From Peptococcaceae bacterium (lineage in GTDB: Bacteria; Bacillota; Peptococcia; Peptococcales; Peptococcaceae): a stretch of 64,000 bases of DNA. The position numbers were made by a program, and so were the translations under genes. Each line of letters starts with the position of its first letter. Position 1 is the stretch's first letter. The notes beneath the pieces are model-generated. The model saw only the letters and a list, made by a program, of their open reading frames with translations. It had not been told where the DNA came from and did not search any database. Positions 25,519 to 34,493 of this stretch are shown in pieces. The DNA lies in assembly GCA_019420345.1 (NCBI GenBank), contig JAHZHI010000011.1, positions 1 to 64,000 on the forward strand, given 5' to 3'.

Positions 25519-26001
25519 TTAGTTTTGTTCTCCTTGTTTACTTTCATGATAAGAAATAATATAACGAATAATATTGTGGCGGCTCACCATACCAACGAGT
25601 TTACCATTATCATCAATAACAGGCAACTTCTTGATACGTTTTTTGCCAAGTGTACGAGCCGCTTCATCGACAGTTTCCTCTGGTTCAGCGGCAATAATCT
25701 TTGTCGTAGCAAGTTCCATAACATTGATCTTTAACAAATCATCAAGTTTTTGATCGAAGCTTTCAGAATCGTACCATACTGTAATGAAACTGGTCATATC
25801 AATGATACGAGGATCCTGTTTTGCAATAAATTTCATGATGTCACCATCACTGATAAAGCCTACAACTTCCATATTTTTATTGACGATTGGCACACCACTG
25901 ATTTTCTTATCAACCAAGGTTCTTAAAATTGTAGCAATATCGTCTTCTTCATGCGCATAGTAAACATCAGTTTCCATGATGTTGCGGATTTGCTCACTCA
26001 T
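25519..26001 (-). CDS. CBS-domain pair protein
   Basis: The 160-aa protein is essentially two CBS motifs (about residues 7-60 and 95-150: DVYYAHEEDDIATILRTLVD...GVPIVNKNMEVVGFISDGDI and LPVIDDNGKLVGMVSRHNII). CBS pairs bind adenosine nucleotides such as AMP, ATP or SAM and usually regulate a partner. It leads the eight-gene operon and has AGGAGG upstream. The partner may be the ACT or DUF711 protein. Confidence 0.92.
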   Translation of the reverse strand: MSEQIRNIMETDVYYAHEEDDIATILRTLVDKKISGVPIVNKNMEVVGFISDGDIMKFIAKQDPRIIDMTSFITVWYDSESFDQKLDDLLKINVMELATTKIIAAEPEETVDEAARTLGKKRIKKLPVIDDNGKLVGMVSRHNIIRYIISYHESKQGEQN

Positions 26002-26098
26002 AACAAATTCCTCCTTAAAAATTTATAGCAACTATGGCTTAAATATGACCATCAAATGTCATCTAAAAGTCCCAGCTCTGCATTTTTCATTAGTTTTT

Positions 26099-26127
26099 AT
26101 TATAAACGAAGTGTAGATAACATTCAA
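26099..26127 (-). promoter_or_regulatory. Promoter of the CBS-ACT-DUF711 operon
   Basis: On the minus strand, TTGAAT (26127-26122) and a perfect TATAAT (26104-26099) are 17 bp apart. The rest of the 292-bp gap to the next gene holds only A+T-rich leader and the hairpin at 26232-26278. Confidence 0.65.
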
Positions 26128-26231
26128 TATTTCAATCTGCTCAAATTTCAGTGGTTTTCTAAAATCTTAACATTTTATCCTACCAGTTTCTAGTAGTATA
26201 TTACCATTTAATAAAATTTTTTATTCCAACG

Positions 26232-26278
26232 AAAGGCACAGTGAAAAACGGATAATCATCGTTTTTCACTGTGCCTTT
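26232..26278 (-). terminator. Terminator after the Gld-type operon
   Basis: AAAGGCACAGTGAAAAACG (26232-26250) pairs perfectly with its complement at 26260-26278 to give a 19-bp stem 15 bp beyond the DUF4340 stop codon. The usual T-run is displaced. Confidence 0.8.
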
Positions 26279-26293
26279 CTCTCTAATAACCTT

Positions 26294-27697
26294 CTATAAA
26301 ACAACCGCGTTAATTGCTTCAATAAGATTTACAACGCTATCTCTGGCGACAAGTGCGGTTGGTGTTCCATCCACAACAGCCAAACAATTTTCACCGTCAT
26401 ATCTGTAAAACACCAGTTCTATTGACGGTATCGAACTCTTATCCAGATGTACTGTCAAAGACAATTCTTCTTCTTGAGTCGGCTCTTCTTCGGTAAAACT
26501 TGAAGCGTTGAGGTCTTCTATTGCACTTTGAATACTGGTTACTTCAATATCCTTTCCATTATAAGTATATGTTTTCTCATCCCCATCAGTTTCAATATCA
26601 ATTGAATAGGTTGTTCCATCGATTTCAGCATCTAATTGGGTAACATCCGAAAAATCTCCACTAAAAAGATTTTTGTGTCTTAAATCATTATAGCTGGCTG
26701 CCATGAGTGCATCGTAACTGGTTTCAGAAATTTCATAGATGATTTTCGAATCACCTATTCGTGCATACGCAGTCATTTTGTCTTCATCGTTATTGTTTTC
26801 CTCACCATCATCCTCTGCTTTTGTTGCTGAATCACGACTTATATGCAGTACATAATTTTTCATGCTGCTTCCTTCGTCGTCAGAATCCATATATTCAATA
26901 GAAACGTTTAGTTCTGGATCATCCAACCCGTAAGTCGCCAACTCTTCATCACTAGCATTATAAGTAACATAAGTATCTTGCGACATGCCGCTGACTGTTT
27001 CCAAGTATTGCTCAACATTCTCTGTGTCCAATGGCAGCAATGCATCCGCATCTTTGCGATAATAAACATCATCACTGCATATGGTTTCAGCACTATCATC
27101 ACTATAGGCTTTATAAACAACGTCATAGTTTTGACTGCCACTGAAAGAAATGCTTTCAACCTGCTCAAAGGAAGGAATATCATCGTTATCTATCATATCA
27201 CTTAGTTCTATCTCAAACGCTGAAAGTGGATCACTATCTACCAAATACACATTACCATCTCCAATTGATACATAACGCTGTGCATCCATGGTGCTGTAGT
27301 CTCCCAAATCGATATCATATTCTCCATCATCAGTGGTTAAATGAATACTGCAGGACGGATCATCTAAACCATATTGATCAATGTCTGTTGGGTCTTCAAT
27401 CACAAAGGCTGCTTCCATATTACTGAAATACGACAATAAGCTATCAATTTTTTCAGCATCAACAGGAAAAGCGTCATCGTTATCATAAGTCCATGAACCG
27501 TCTTTATGAAACGACAGCGATGTATCATCATATTGCCAGGATAGAGAGGATACTGTATCTGACTCAATCTGCAAAATGATTTCGTCGGTATTCTTAATAT
27601 TCTCTTGCTTTTCCTGATAATGTAGCACGGCAAAGGCCATAACGGAAACCACAACCAATATTCCTAAAAGGATTTTCATACGTTTAGCCCGCTTCAT
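26294..27697 (-). CDS. DUF4340-domain membrane-anchored protein
   Basis: This 467-aa protein has one N-terminal membrane helix (ILLGILVVVSVMAFAVL, about residues 9-25) and a large acidic extracytoplasmic part with repeated ligand-like beta units (YGLDDPSCSIHLTTDDGEYDIDLGD and again YGLDDPELNVSIEYMD). That repeat pattern is the DUF4340 family, which regularly follows GldG-type genes. It is the last gene of a four-gene ABC operon and overlaps the GldG-like gene by 14 nt. Substrate or target is unknown. Confidence 0.85.
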   Translation of the reverse strand: MKRAKRMKILLGILVVVSVMAFAVLHYQEKQENIKNTDEIILQIESDTVSSLSWQYDDTSLSFHKDGSWTYDNDDAFPVDAEKIDSLLSYFSNMEAAFVIEDPTDIDQYGLDDPSCSIHLTTDDGEYDIDLGDYSTMDAQRYVSIGDGNVYLVDSDPLSAFEIELSDMIDNDDIPSFEQVESISFSGSQNYDVVYKAYSDDSAETICSDDVYYRKDADALLPLDTENVEQYLETVSGMSQDTYVTYNASDEELATYGLDDPELNVSIEYMDSDDEGSSMKNYVLHISRDSATKAEDDGEENNNDEDKMTAYARIGDSKIIYEISETSYDALMAASYNDLRHKNLFSGDFSDVTQLDAEIDGTTYSIDIETDGDEKTYTYNGKDIEVTSIQSAIEDLNASSFTEEEPTQEEELSLTVHLDKSSIPSIELVFYRYDGENCLAVVDGTPTALVARDSVVNLIEAINAVVL

Positions 27698-29135
27698 GTT
27701 GTCTTTTCCTCCTCTTTAATATTATACCTGCACCTATTCCAAGATAAGCGAGAGGCACGATACCAATCATGACAATTTTTAACAACGACGCCGTTGACTC
27801 TGTGATCGATAAATAATTGTAGTTTAAAGATTTGCTGCGAATAGCCATTGCATCTCTTTCACCAATCAGCGATGAAATTGCATTCATCGTTAAATCAACA
27901 TTCGCACCGGAAGACAGGGCATTGTACATATCTTCTAAAAACGCCGCTGATGAAAACCATACAATCTGACCGTCATTGTCGCACGATATTGAAACTGCCA
28001 AGGCAAATGGCCCATCAATATCATCATCCTCTTTTTCATATGTCGTTAAATCATAACCACTAATCTTACTGAAAGATTCGTCGGAAGTTGTTAATAATTC
28101 ACTTACCCTGCCATTAGCAGTCTCTTCATCAACAACCAAACCTTGAGCAATAGGCATATTCGGATAATAGTGTTCTTCTATCAAAGAATCTGTCATATCA
28201 TTGCTATTCATTTCTGGCAATACTACGTAAGGCTGACCTGTATAGTGATCGCTATCACCTTCGATTACAACACCTTCTGCCATTGTTACACCATAATCAA
28301 CCAGTAAGCTATTTAAATTTTCTAAGCTTCCGCTCTCTACAGGTCCAGAAATAACCAGCAATTTCCCACCATTCTGTGTATAAGTGATTAACTTTTCTTT
28401 TTCATCGGTTGAAATATCTGATTGCGGTTCATAGATCAATACACAATCGGCTTCTTCTGGCACAGAATCACTTGTTAACAGGGAAAAGCTTGTTGTTTCA
28501 ATATTTTCTTTACCAATCTGATCACTGAATGTTTCCGGAAGTTCTTGTTCACCATGTCCTTCAAGAATATACATTTGTGGTAAATCATCAGTTACAACGT
28601 AATCGATTGCTGAGGTAATGGCACCTTCTCCATCAAAAGAAGTTGTGTATGAATAAGCGTACATATTAGTGCTTGTAACATAAATATCATCATAACTGAT
28701 ATATTTGCTGCGATCACCAGATTCAACGACCAAACTATTATTTTGTACAGTTTCATCCGTATACTGTTCAGCAAAAGTTGGATAAACATCAGGATTGCGC
28801 TTTACAACATTAATATGGTCTGACAAACTGTCATACTTGTCTAATAACGCTTCAATAATGTCATCTTCTTCTCCTGACTGCACAATCCAGTAGATGGTCA
28901 CATCTTTATCCAAAGCATTAACTACGGACTTCGTATTGCTGGTTATAGAATATAATTTACTAGCGCTCATATCATATTGTGTTAAATTCGATGGCAATGC
29001 AGAGACAATAATATTAACCATGATTAAAATCACCAACACAATAGCGATAGATGCTAGCGAATAAGTGCCGCCTCGAAACGCCTGATAATTATTATTCGTG
29101 ACCTGCTTTAACATTTGAGAAAGCAATCGCTTCAT
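27684..29135 (-). CDS. GldG-family ABC-associated membrane protein
   Basis: The 483-aa protein has an N-terminal helix (about residues 29-50), a long extracytoplasmic domain related to GldG/IFT52-type proteins (SGEEDDIIEALLDKYDSLSD, YILEGHGEQELPETFSDQIG, VLIYEPQSDISTDEKEKL) and a C-terminal helix (LLKIVMIGIVPLAYLGIGAG) followed by a basic tail. In Bacteroidota, GldG works with GldA and GldF; in Bacillota its role is unknown. It shares 1 nt with the permease gene, so the two are coupled. Confidence 0.87.
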   Translation of the reverse strand: MKRLLSQMLKQVTNNNYQAFRGGTYSLASIAIVLVILIMVNIIVSALPSNLTQYDMSASKLYSITSNTKSVVNALDKDVTIYWIVQSGEEDDIIEALLDKYDSLSDHINVVKRNPDVYPTFAEQYTDETVQNNSLVVESGDRSKYISYDDIYVTSTNMYAYSYTTSFDGEGAITSAIDYVVTDDLPQMYILEGHGEQELPETFSDQIGKENIETTSFSLLTSDSVPEEADCVLIYEPQSDISTDEKEKLITYTQNGGKLLVISGPVESGSLENLNSLLVDYGVTMAEGVVIEGDSDHYTGQPYVVLPEMNSNDMTDSLIEEHYYPNMPIAQGLVVDEETANGRVSELLTTSDESFSKISGYDLTTYEKEDDDIDGPFALAVSISCDNDGQIVWFSSAAFLEDMYNALSSGANVDLTMNAISSLIGERDAMAIRSKSLNYNYLSITESTASLLKIVMIGIVPLAYLGIGAGIILKRRKRQHEAG

Positions 29136-29998
29136 CAGTTATACCTCCGTTTTTCTAAAGACTGAACGGCTAAAAATAAGAAAAAGATAATCACTGACAA
29201 ATAATATACGATTGCCGTCATATCAAAAACCCCGCTGATAAAAGTATTCAGCCGTTCAAACAAAGATAGTTGTTTCATTACAGCAGGGAGCAGTCCTTCA
29301 AACTTTGACTGATCAATCAGATACACAACACAAGCAAGCATTGTTAATCCTAACGATATGACAAAACCTAGCTGTGGATTTTTTGTCAAATACCTACATA
29401 AAAGGCCAAATAATAAAATAAGCAAAACCAAGGTCAACAATGAGCCCATTGCTGTAGAAGAAACATATTCAGACAAACTAACACTGAAATAATTTAACAA
29501 TATGATCGCTACGCCAACACCTGCTGCCAGCCCCTGATTCTCTGTCAGCGATGATATAAATACACCTATTGCGATTAAAGCAGCACCCATAAAAAAAGAA
29601 GCAAAAATCGATCCATAAACAACCGGTAAATAAACATCACCAAATAACGAAAAAATGCAAGGATACACGCACAATACCGCCATTGGAATCAAGAAAACCA
29701 CCAATAGCGCCAAATATTTTCCTAACACAACCTGACTCATTGTAATCGGCAATGCATATAATAAATAATCGGTTTTCTGCCGGCGTTCTTCAGCAATAAC
29801 ACGCATGGTCAGCAATGGCACAATCACAACATATATAATACTGCTGAAGCTTAATACATATTCAAAATTGCTGACCGCTGCCTGCAAATTATAAAGCATC
29901 GAACCAATGCCAACGATCACAAGCAAAAAGGTACCAAACACATAGGCAGTAAAGCTTTGAAAATAACTTCTAAGTTCATGTTTCAGAACAGCAAACAT
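29135..29998 (-). CDS. ABC-2 type permease (GldF-like)
   Basis: The 287-aa protein has six predicted membrane helices and begins FAVLKHELRSYFQSFTAYVF, the usual start of GldF-like ABC-2 permeases. The cytoplasmic EERRQKTDYLLYALPIT loop after helix 2 is typical of the ABC-2 fold. It partners with the ATPase encoded 15 bp upstream. Confidence 0.9.
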   Translation of the reverse strand: MFAVLKHELRSYFQSFTAYVFGTFLLVIVGIGSMLYNLQAAVSNFEYVLSFSSIIYVVIVPLLTMRVIAEERRQKTDYLLYALPITMSQVVLGKYLALLVVFLIPMAVLCVYPCIFSLFGDVYLPVVYGSIFASFFMGAALIAIGVFISSLTENQGLAAGVGVAIILLNYFSVSLSEYVSSTAMGSLLTLVLLILLFGLLCRYLTKNPQLGFVISLGLTMLACVVYLIDQSKFEGLLPAVMKQLSLFERLNTFISGVFDMTAIVYYLSVIIFFLFLAVQSLEKRRYN

Positions 29999-30013
29999 AC
30001 CTTACACCACCTT

Positions 30014-30982
30014 TCACTTTTCAATATCATCAAACGCTATGCGCTCATTATCCGTAAGTTCTATAAAGATATCCTCAAGACTTGCCTTTGTAAGATTAAT
30101 TTCCAGTAAAGGCACGCCACATTCTGCAAAAGCAAAAAAGACACGCCGAAAAATATCATATAAATCTTCATTGCCAACAGCCAAACATACATTTAAAAAT
30201 TGGTCATTTTCACGATCGTCAATTGTCACATTTGTTATTCCCTCAAGCGATGAAAGTATTTGTTTTACTTTGTTCGCCGTAGCATCAGTTACCAAATGAA
30301 TTTCGGCAGAAGCCAATAGATTCTGCTCTAGCTTTTCAGGCGTATCAAATGCCACCAATTGCCCATGCGAGATGATCATTATCTTTTCGCACATAACCTG
30401 CACTTCAGAAAGTATATGCGAGCTTAATATTACAGTATGTGTTTTTCCAAGTGATTGGATTAAGTCACGAATCTCAATAATCTGAATAGGATCCAATCCC
30501 ACTGTCGGCTCATCAAGAATAATCACCTCAGGAGAACCTAATAAGGCCTGCGCAATCCCAACACGCTGCTTATAGCCTTTAGACAAATCAGCAATTCGTC
30601 GTTCCTTTACGTTATCAATTCGAACAACTTCCACAACGTGCTCAATTTGCTGCGACAGTTCGGCGCCTTTTATCCCCTTCGCCTCCCCAACAAAACGTAA
30701 ATATTCTAGAGGCGTTTCATTCATATACAATGGAGGATGCTCCGGCAAGTAACCAATCAACCGCTTTGCCTGATCGGGCTCTTCAAAAATGTCATAGCCA
30801 TCAATCAATACATGACCGCTCGTCGCTGAAAGACATCCCGTCATAATATTCATTGTTGTCGTTTTGCCTGCACCATTCGGCCCCAGAAATCCATAGACAT
30901 GACCTTGCTCAATTTCAAAGCTCAAATCCTTGACCGCCAGGAAATCACCATAATATTTCGTTAGGTGATCCACTTTTATCAC
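30014..30982 (-). CDS. ABC transporter ATPase (GldA-like)
   Basis: The 322-aa ATPase has Walker A GPNGAGKTT (about residues 35-43), the signature LSKGYKQRVGIAQAL, Walker B VIILDEPTVGLD and the switch His in ILSSHILSEV, followed by a C-terminal regulatory extension of about 100 residues. I choose a GTG start at 30982, with AAGGAGG 8 nt upstream; an upstream in-frame start would encode that site. It heads the operon ATPase-permease-GldG-DUF4340. Confidence 0.93.
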   Translation of the reverse strand: MIKVDHLTKYYGDFLAVKDLSFEIEQGHVYGFLGPNGAGKTTTMNIMTGCLSATSGHVLIDGYDIFEEPDQAKRLIGYLPEHPPLYMNETPLEYLRFVGEAKGIKGAELSQQIEHVVEVVRIDNVKERRIADLSKGYKQRVGIAQALLGSPEVIILDEPTVGLDPIQIIEIRDLIQSLGKTHTVILSSHILSEVQVMCEKIMIISHGQLVAFDTPEKLEQNLLASAEIHLVTDATANKVKQILSSLEGITNVTIDDRENDQFLNVCLAVGNEDLYDIFRRVFFAFAECGVPLLEINLTKASLEDIFIELTDNERIAFDDIEK

Positions 30983-31121
30983 ATCAAAAACCTCCTTCAA
31001 TTTCTGAATCAAACCTTTTTCAGTATAATGGAGTCACCTAAAGCGACACTAAATCAATTTGCCGGAAAAAATGAAATTTATTACGAGAAAACACAACCAT
31101 CCTGAAACAAAGAAAATAAAA

Positions 31122-31160
31122 AAGGAATACCGGAATGGTAGATCCATTCCGGTATTCCTT
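31122..31160 (-). terminator. Terminator after the thioredoxin-reductase-like gene
   Basis: A 17-bp perfect stem (31122-31138 with 31144-31160) with loop TAGAT is followed on the minus strand by TTTTTTATTTTC. Confidence 0.92.
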
Positions 31161-31215
31161 GTATTCACTCATCTATGTGATGAAAACGTTTTAAATCCTA
31201 ACTTTAGGAAATGAA

Positions 31216-32412
31216 TTATAAAGTATCTGCGGTTACTTCACGAGTAACTTCACCATTTACCAATTCAAGGATTTTTGCTGGTTGTTCTTCGCTAAGAGTA
31301 ACATTGAACTTATTAGCCAACGTTTTCTTACGCATGAAGTCAACTTCAACAAACATATGAGAATTTGTTTCAGCATTCTTAGCTTCAACAGCCTGAATAG
31401 CTTCCAAACTGCCATCATATTCCTGACTCCAGAAAGCAAGCAATACTGGCTTATCGGAGCCCAGAACACGGGTATTGAAATCCTTCAATTCTTCAATGTA
31501 ACGTTCTGCTGCAGTTGCTGCAATAGCACCATCTGCGCAAGAAGTAACCACCTGACGCAGATATTTTTCGCGAACATCACCAACTGCATAAACCCCTTCA
31601 AGGTTGGTTTCCATGCGATCATTGGTTGGAATATAGCCGCGTTCATCAAATGCAAGACCTGTTTCAGTGAGGCCCTTCGTTTCTGGAACCTGACCAACAA
31701 AGAAAAATACCCCTTCGCAAGGAATATCCGTCAATTCACCAGTCTTAGAGTTTTTAACTTGAAGACCAGTTACTTCTTCATCGCCAAGAATAGCATTTGG
31801 GGAAGAATTCCAAACGAATTTAAGTTTTGGATGTGCGAATGCTTTTTCAGCAGCAACCTTGTTGCAGTCGAGAATACCTTCATCATGCAATACAACGATG
31901 GTTACTTCACTGGCATACTTAGCAATGAACATACTTTCTTCAATGCCTTGGTCGCCACTGCCAATAACACATACACGCTGATCCTGGAAGAATTCTGCAT
32001 CACAAGTTGCGCAATATGCGACACCCATACCAGCGAGTTCCTTTTCACCTGGAATGCCCAAAATACGAGCACTGGTACCTGTTGCTAAAATAATAGCTGG
32101 TGCTGTATAAGTATTTTTACGAGTCTTAACGACCTTGGTTTCACCTTCAAGAACAACTTCTTTTGGGGTTTCTTTTACGATGGTGCAGCCAAATTTTTCA
32201 GCGTGCTGACGCATAGCATCGGTCAATTCTGGACCAGTCGTAGAAAGAAAACCTGGATAGTTTACGATTTCTCTTGTGGTTTCAGCGCGACCGCCAATGG
32301 TTCCTTTTTCAATAATCAGTGTGTTTAAACGTGCGCGGCCACCATAAATACCAGCTGCGAGCCCAGCTGGGCCACCGCCCAGAATAATTAAGTCGTAATT
32401 CATTTCACTCAT
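31216..32412 (-). CDS. Thioredoxin-reductase-like flavoprotein with C-terminal thioredoxin-fold domain
   Basis: The 398-aa protein carries an FAD site (ILGGGPAGLAA), the active-site pair CATC (Cys134, Cys137) and a second nucleotide region GSGDQGIEES (151-160). The canonical NADPH motif (GGGxxA plus HRRxxxR) is not intact: the second part reads VLHDEGILDCNK. Residues about 312-398 add a thioredoxin-like domain (VLLAFWSQEYDGSLEAIQ, VEVDFMRKKTLANKFNV) whose CxxC is replaced by SQEY. The likely role is disulfide reduction, with a non-NADPH donor possible. I start at the ATG at 32412 with GGAGG 8 nt upstream. No thioredoxin gene adjoins it. Confidence 0.85.
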   Translation of the reverse strand: MSEMNYDLIILGGGPAGLAAGIYGGRARLNTLIIEKGTIGGRAETTREIVNYPGFLSTTGPELTDAMRQHAEKFGCTIVKETPKEVVLEGETKVVKTRKNTYTAPAIILATGTSARILGIPGEKELAGMGVAYCATCDAEFFQDQRVCVIGSGDQGIEESMFIAKYASEVTIVVLHDEGILDCNKVAAEKAFAHPKLKFVWNSSPNAILGDEEVTGLQVKNSKTGELTDIPCEGVFFFVGQVPETKGLTETGLAFDERGYIPTNDRMETNLEGVYAVGDVREKYLRQVVTSCADGAIAATAAERYIEELKDFNTRVLGSDKPVLLAFWSQEYDGSLEAIQAVEAKNAETNSHMFVEVDFMRKKTLANKFNVTLSEEQPAKILELVNGEVTREVTADTL

Positions 32413-32481
32413 TTTTTTAGCCTCCAAAAAACAATTCTTTTCTAAAAGACAAATTTATTGTAACAATAACGACGTTTATGG

Positions 32482-32502
32482 AGTAGCCATTTTATGACTA
32501 CT
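32482..32502. repeat. Inverted repeat upstream of the thioredoxin-reductase-like gene
   Basis: AGTAGCCAT and ATGACTACT flank TTT, giving 9-bp arms with one mismatch 70 bp before the start codon. It overlaps the expected promoter and could be an operator. It matches no Rex or PerR consensus. Confidence 0.3.
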
Positions 32503-32553
32503 TTATAAAAATCCCTCCATCCTTTTCTCATTTTATCAACATCTAATATAAAA

Positions 32554-32581
32554 AGCCGATACATCAAACGATGTATCGGCT
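32554..32581 (-). terminator. Terminator of the valS-tat operon
   Basis: AGCCGATACATC and GATGTATCGGCT form a 12-bp stem with an AAAC loop, followed on the minus strand by TTTTTATA, just beyond the FeoA-like gene. Confidence 0.9.
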
Positions 32582-32598
32582 AAAATCAACCATTGTCC

Positions 32599-32814
32599 TT
32601 AAAGCGCCTGAACAACGATCTTATTTAATTGTTCCAATTCCAATTCAATTTGGGAATATCCAAACTGAACAATACTTTGTAATGCTTTTTTTAGTATGAC
32701 AACACTCATACCTTTATATGCGCCAATTTCATCTGAAAATGCTTTATCATCTACAGAAACAATTTCGTAGATCTCGCCTTCAGCGGCCTCATTTAGTCTA
32801 AAAAATTTACTCAT
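32599..32814 (-). CDS. FeoA-domain small protein
   Basis: The 71-aa product has the pattern of a FeoA/SH3-like domain: FRLNEAAEGEIYEIVSVDD, then IGAYKGMSVVILKKAL and IELELEQLNKIVV. FeoA domains assist the FeoB iron transporter, but no feoB lies in the window. The gene instead ends a Tat operon and overlaps the PRC-barrel gene by 8 nt. The ATG at 32814 has GGAGAAAG at good spacing. The family assignment is from pattern only. Confidence 0.65.
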   Translation of the reverse strand: MSKFFRLNEAAEGEIYEIVSVDDKAFSDEIGAYKGMSVVILKKALQSIVQFGYSQIELELEQLNKIVVQAL

Positions 32815-33718
32815 TGCTTTCTCCATATTTTATTGATACTGCAACGCGATAAAGCTCAGCGAGCTTATCACTTTCAATAGCACGACTAACAGTATTTGCA
32901 TCAATGGCGTGCCCAGGCACGATGATGACTTCTCCATGATTATCATAAATTGGGCTGGTAACAGTGAAGCCTTCCAAATCACGCAATACACTGATCACTT
33001 CCGATTCCATGCTTGCATATTTTGACGCTTTCGATTGCTCTGAAATGGTATCAATCACATTACGGATTTCCTTACCAACTTTTTCCGTAAAACGATTGAT
33101 ATCACGATTGAGTTCTTCCGTATCAATTTGTTTGACACGTTCACCGACCTTTTGCCCAGCTTCAGAAAGTGTGGTCCCAACACGACGAATAAGCGAACGC
33201 ATCATTTCTTCAGCATTTTCACCATTTTTATCGTCAACCTCTGAACGTTGATAAGCATTCTTATGAAGCCCACTTTCTGGAGCTGAAAAAATCAATGCCC
33301 CAGACCCAATCTTTTCAATATCAGAAATTGCAACACCAAACCATTCATCATTAGCACCAAGGACGATTTCCTTCAACAACCCATTGCTCTGTGTCCATGC
33401 ACAATCCTGAACACGGCCAAACAATTTGCCATTTGCATCCAAACAGGGTAAGCCAAGCAAACTTTTTGTATCACTTGAAAGATAGCTCTGAGCAGATGAA
33501 ATAACGACCACCTGTTGATCAATATCTGTTACCTGAGAGAAACTGCAAAATGCCATATGTTGCCCTGCTTCATCCTCTACGCGATAAGCAAATGCACTGA
33601 CTCTCAATGGGTTTTCTTCAATTAAAATTCCGGAAATTGATCCAATCAGATCCCCTGATTCCAGATCTAATACATCTTTTCCCTCAAAGTCGGATGCATA
33701 AAGCACCTCTCTCATCAT
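32807..33718 (-). CDS. PRC-barrel domain protein
   Basis: The 303-aa protein has two PRC-barrel-like modules in its N-terminal half (VLDLESGDLIGSISGILIEE at about 14-33 and LGLPCLDANGKLFGRVQDCA at about 89-108). A central helical, charged stretch (about 170-230, RVGTTLSEAGQKVGERVKQI) may form a coiled coil, and a small C-terminal module follows (VTSPIYDNHGEVIIVPG). PRC barrels act in RNA processing and photosynthetic-complex assembly elsewhere; the role here is unknown. AGAGAGGTG lies 6 nt before the ATG at 33718. It follows tatC by only 5 bp. Confidence 0.8.
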   Translation of the reverse strand: MMREVLYASDFEGKDVLDLESGDLIGSISGILIEENPLRVSAFAYRVEDEAGQHMAFCSFSQVTDIDQQVVVISSAQSYLSSDTKSLLGLPCLDANGKLFGRVQDCAWTQSNGLLKEIVLGANDEWFGVAISDIEKIGSGALIFSAPESGLHKNAYQRSEVDDKNGENAEEMMRSLIRRVGTTLSEAGQKVGERVKQIDTEELNRDINRFTEKVGKEIRNVIDTISEQSKASKYASMESEVISVLRDLEGFTVTSPIYDNHGEVIIVPGHAIDANTVSRAIESDKLAELYRVAVSIKYGESNE

Positions 33719-33723
33719 ATCGA

Positions 33724-34479
33724 TCACCTCTCTGAATTTTGTTCTTGTGTCAGTTTTTTCATTCTCGTACGATAAACGCTACGTGATATAACGATACTAA
33801 TTTCAAACAATACATACATTGGCAATGCTAGTAAAGCCTGACTGACAACATCAGGAGGACTGAATACCCCTGCTGCGATAACAATCAAAAGAATAACCCA
33901 GCGTCTGTACTTTGTCATTGTATCAGGCGTCACTAACCCAAAACGTGTTAAGAAATACACAAGCAGTGGAATTTCGAATACAATTCCAAAAGGAATCAAA
34001 AATTTCCAAACAAAGCCTAGATAATTAGCCACTGTAATAAACGGATCAAAATCACCACTAAAATCAAACAACAGGACTTTCAGTGAAAATTTTAAAACGA
34101 CAAAATATGCGAAGGCGACGCCAGCAAGAAAAAGAACAATGAGCCAAAACAAAACGCCCAAAAACATTTTTTTCTCATTTTTATACAATCCTGGCAAAAC
34201 AAATTTTAAAATTTGCCAAAGCACAACCGGGCTGGCACATATGACACCTGCCAAAATCGAGATTTTCATATATGCCATGAATGCCTCGGCAACACTTGTA
34301 AATTTTAATTCAATGCCATATTCCTTTACTGGTGCAATTACGAGATCCATGATTGGCTCTCGTAAAAGTGCGTAACACAATATGGAAGCCACCACTATCG
34401 CGATGAGAGACACGAAGAAAACACGTCGCAACGCTTTAAGATGCTCTGACAATGGCAATTCTTTCTGTTGTTCTGACAT
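33724..34479 (-). CDS. tatC: Sec-independent translocase subunit TatC
   Basis: The 251-aa protein has six membrane helices and the TatC hallmarks: LSEHLKALRRVFF at the N-terminus and GIVFEIPLLVYFLTRFGLV (helix 4, with the conserved Phe-Glu), then YRRWVILLIVIAAGVFSPPD. It is the twin-arginine signal receptor that moves folded proteins across the membrane. It forms a tatA-tatB-like-tatC set with two upstream genes. Confidence 0.95.
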   Translation of the reverse strand: MSEQQKELPLSEHLKALRRVFFVSLIAIVVASILCYALLREPIMDLVIAPVKEYGIELKFTSVAEAFMAYMKISILAGVICASPVVLWQILKFVLPGLYKNEKKMFLGVLFWLIVLFLAGVAFAYFVVLKFSLKVLLFDFSGDFDPFITVANYLGFVWKFLIPFGIVFEIPLLVYFLTRFGLVTPDTMTKYRRWVILLIVIAAGVFSPPDVVSQALLALPMYVLFEISIVISRSVYRTRMKKLTQEQNSER

Positions 34480-34493
34480 GTTTTCCTTTCCTC

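Noticed and set aside
31282..32088. 268-aa open frame on the plus strand
   Set aside because: It is antisense to the thioredoxin-reductase-like gene and lacks a start signal or any family pattern.
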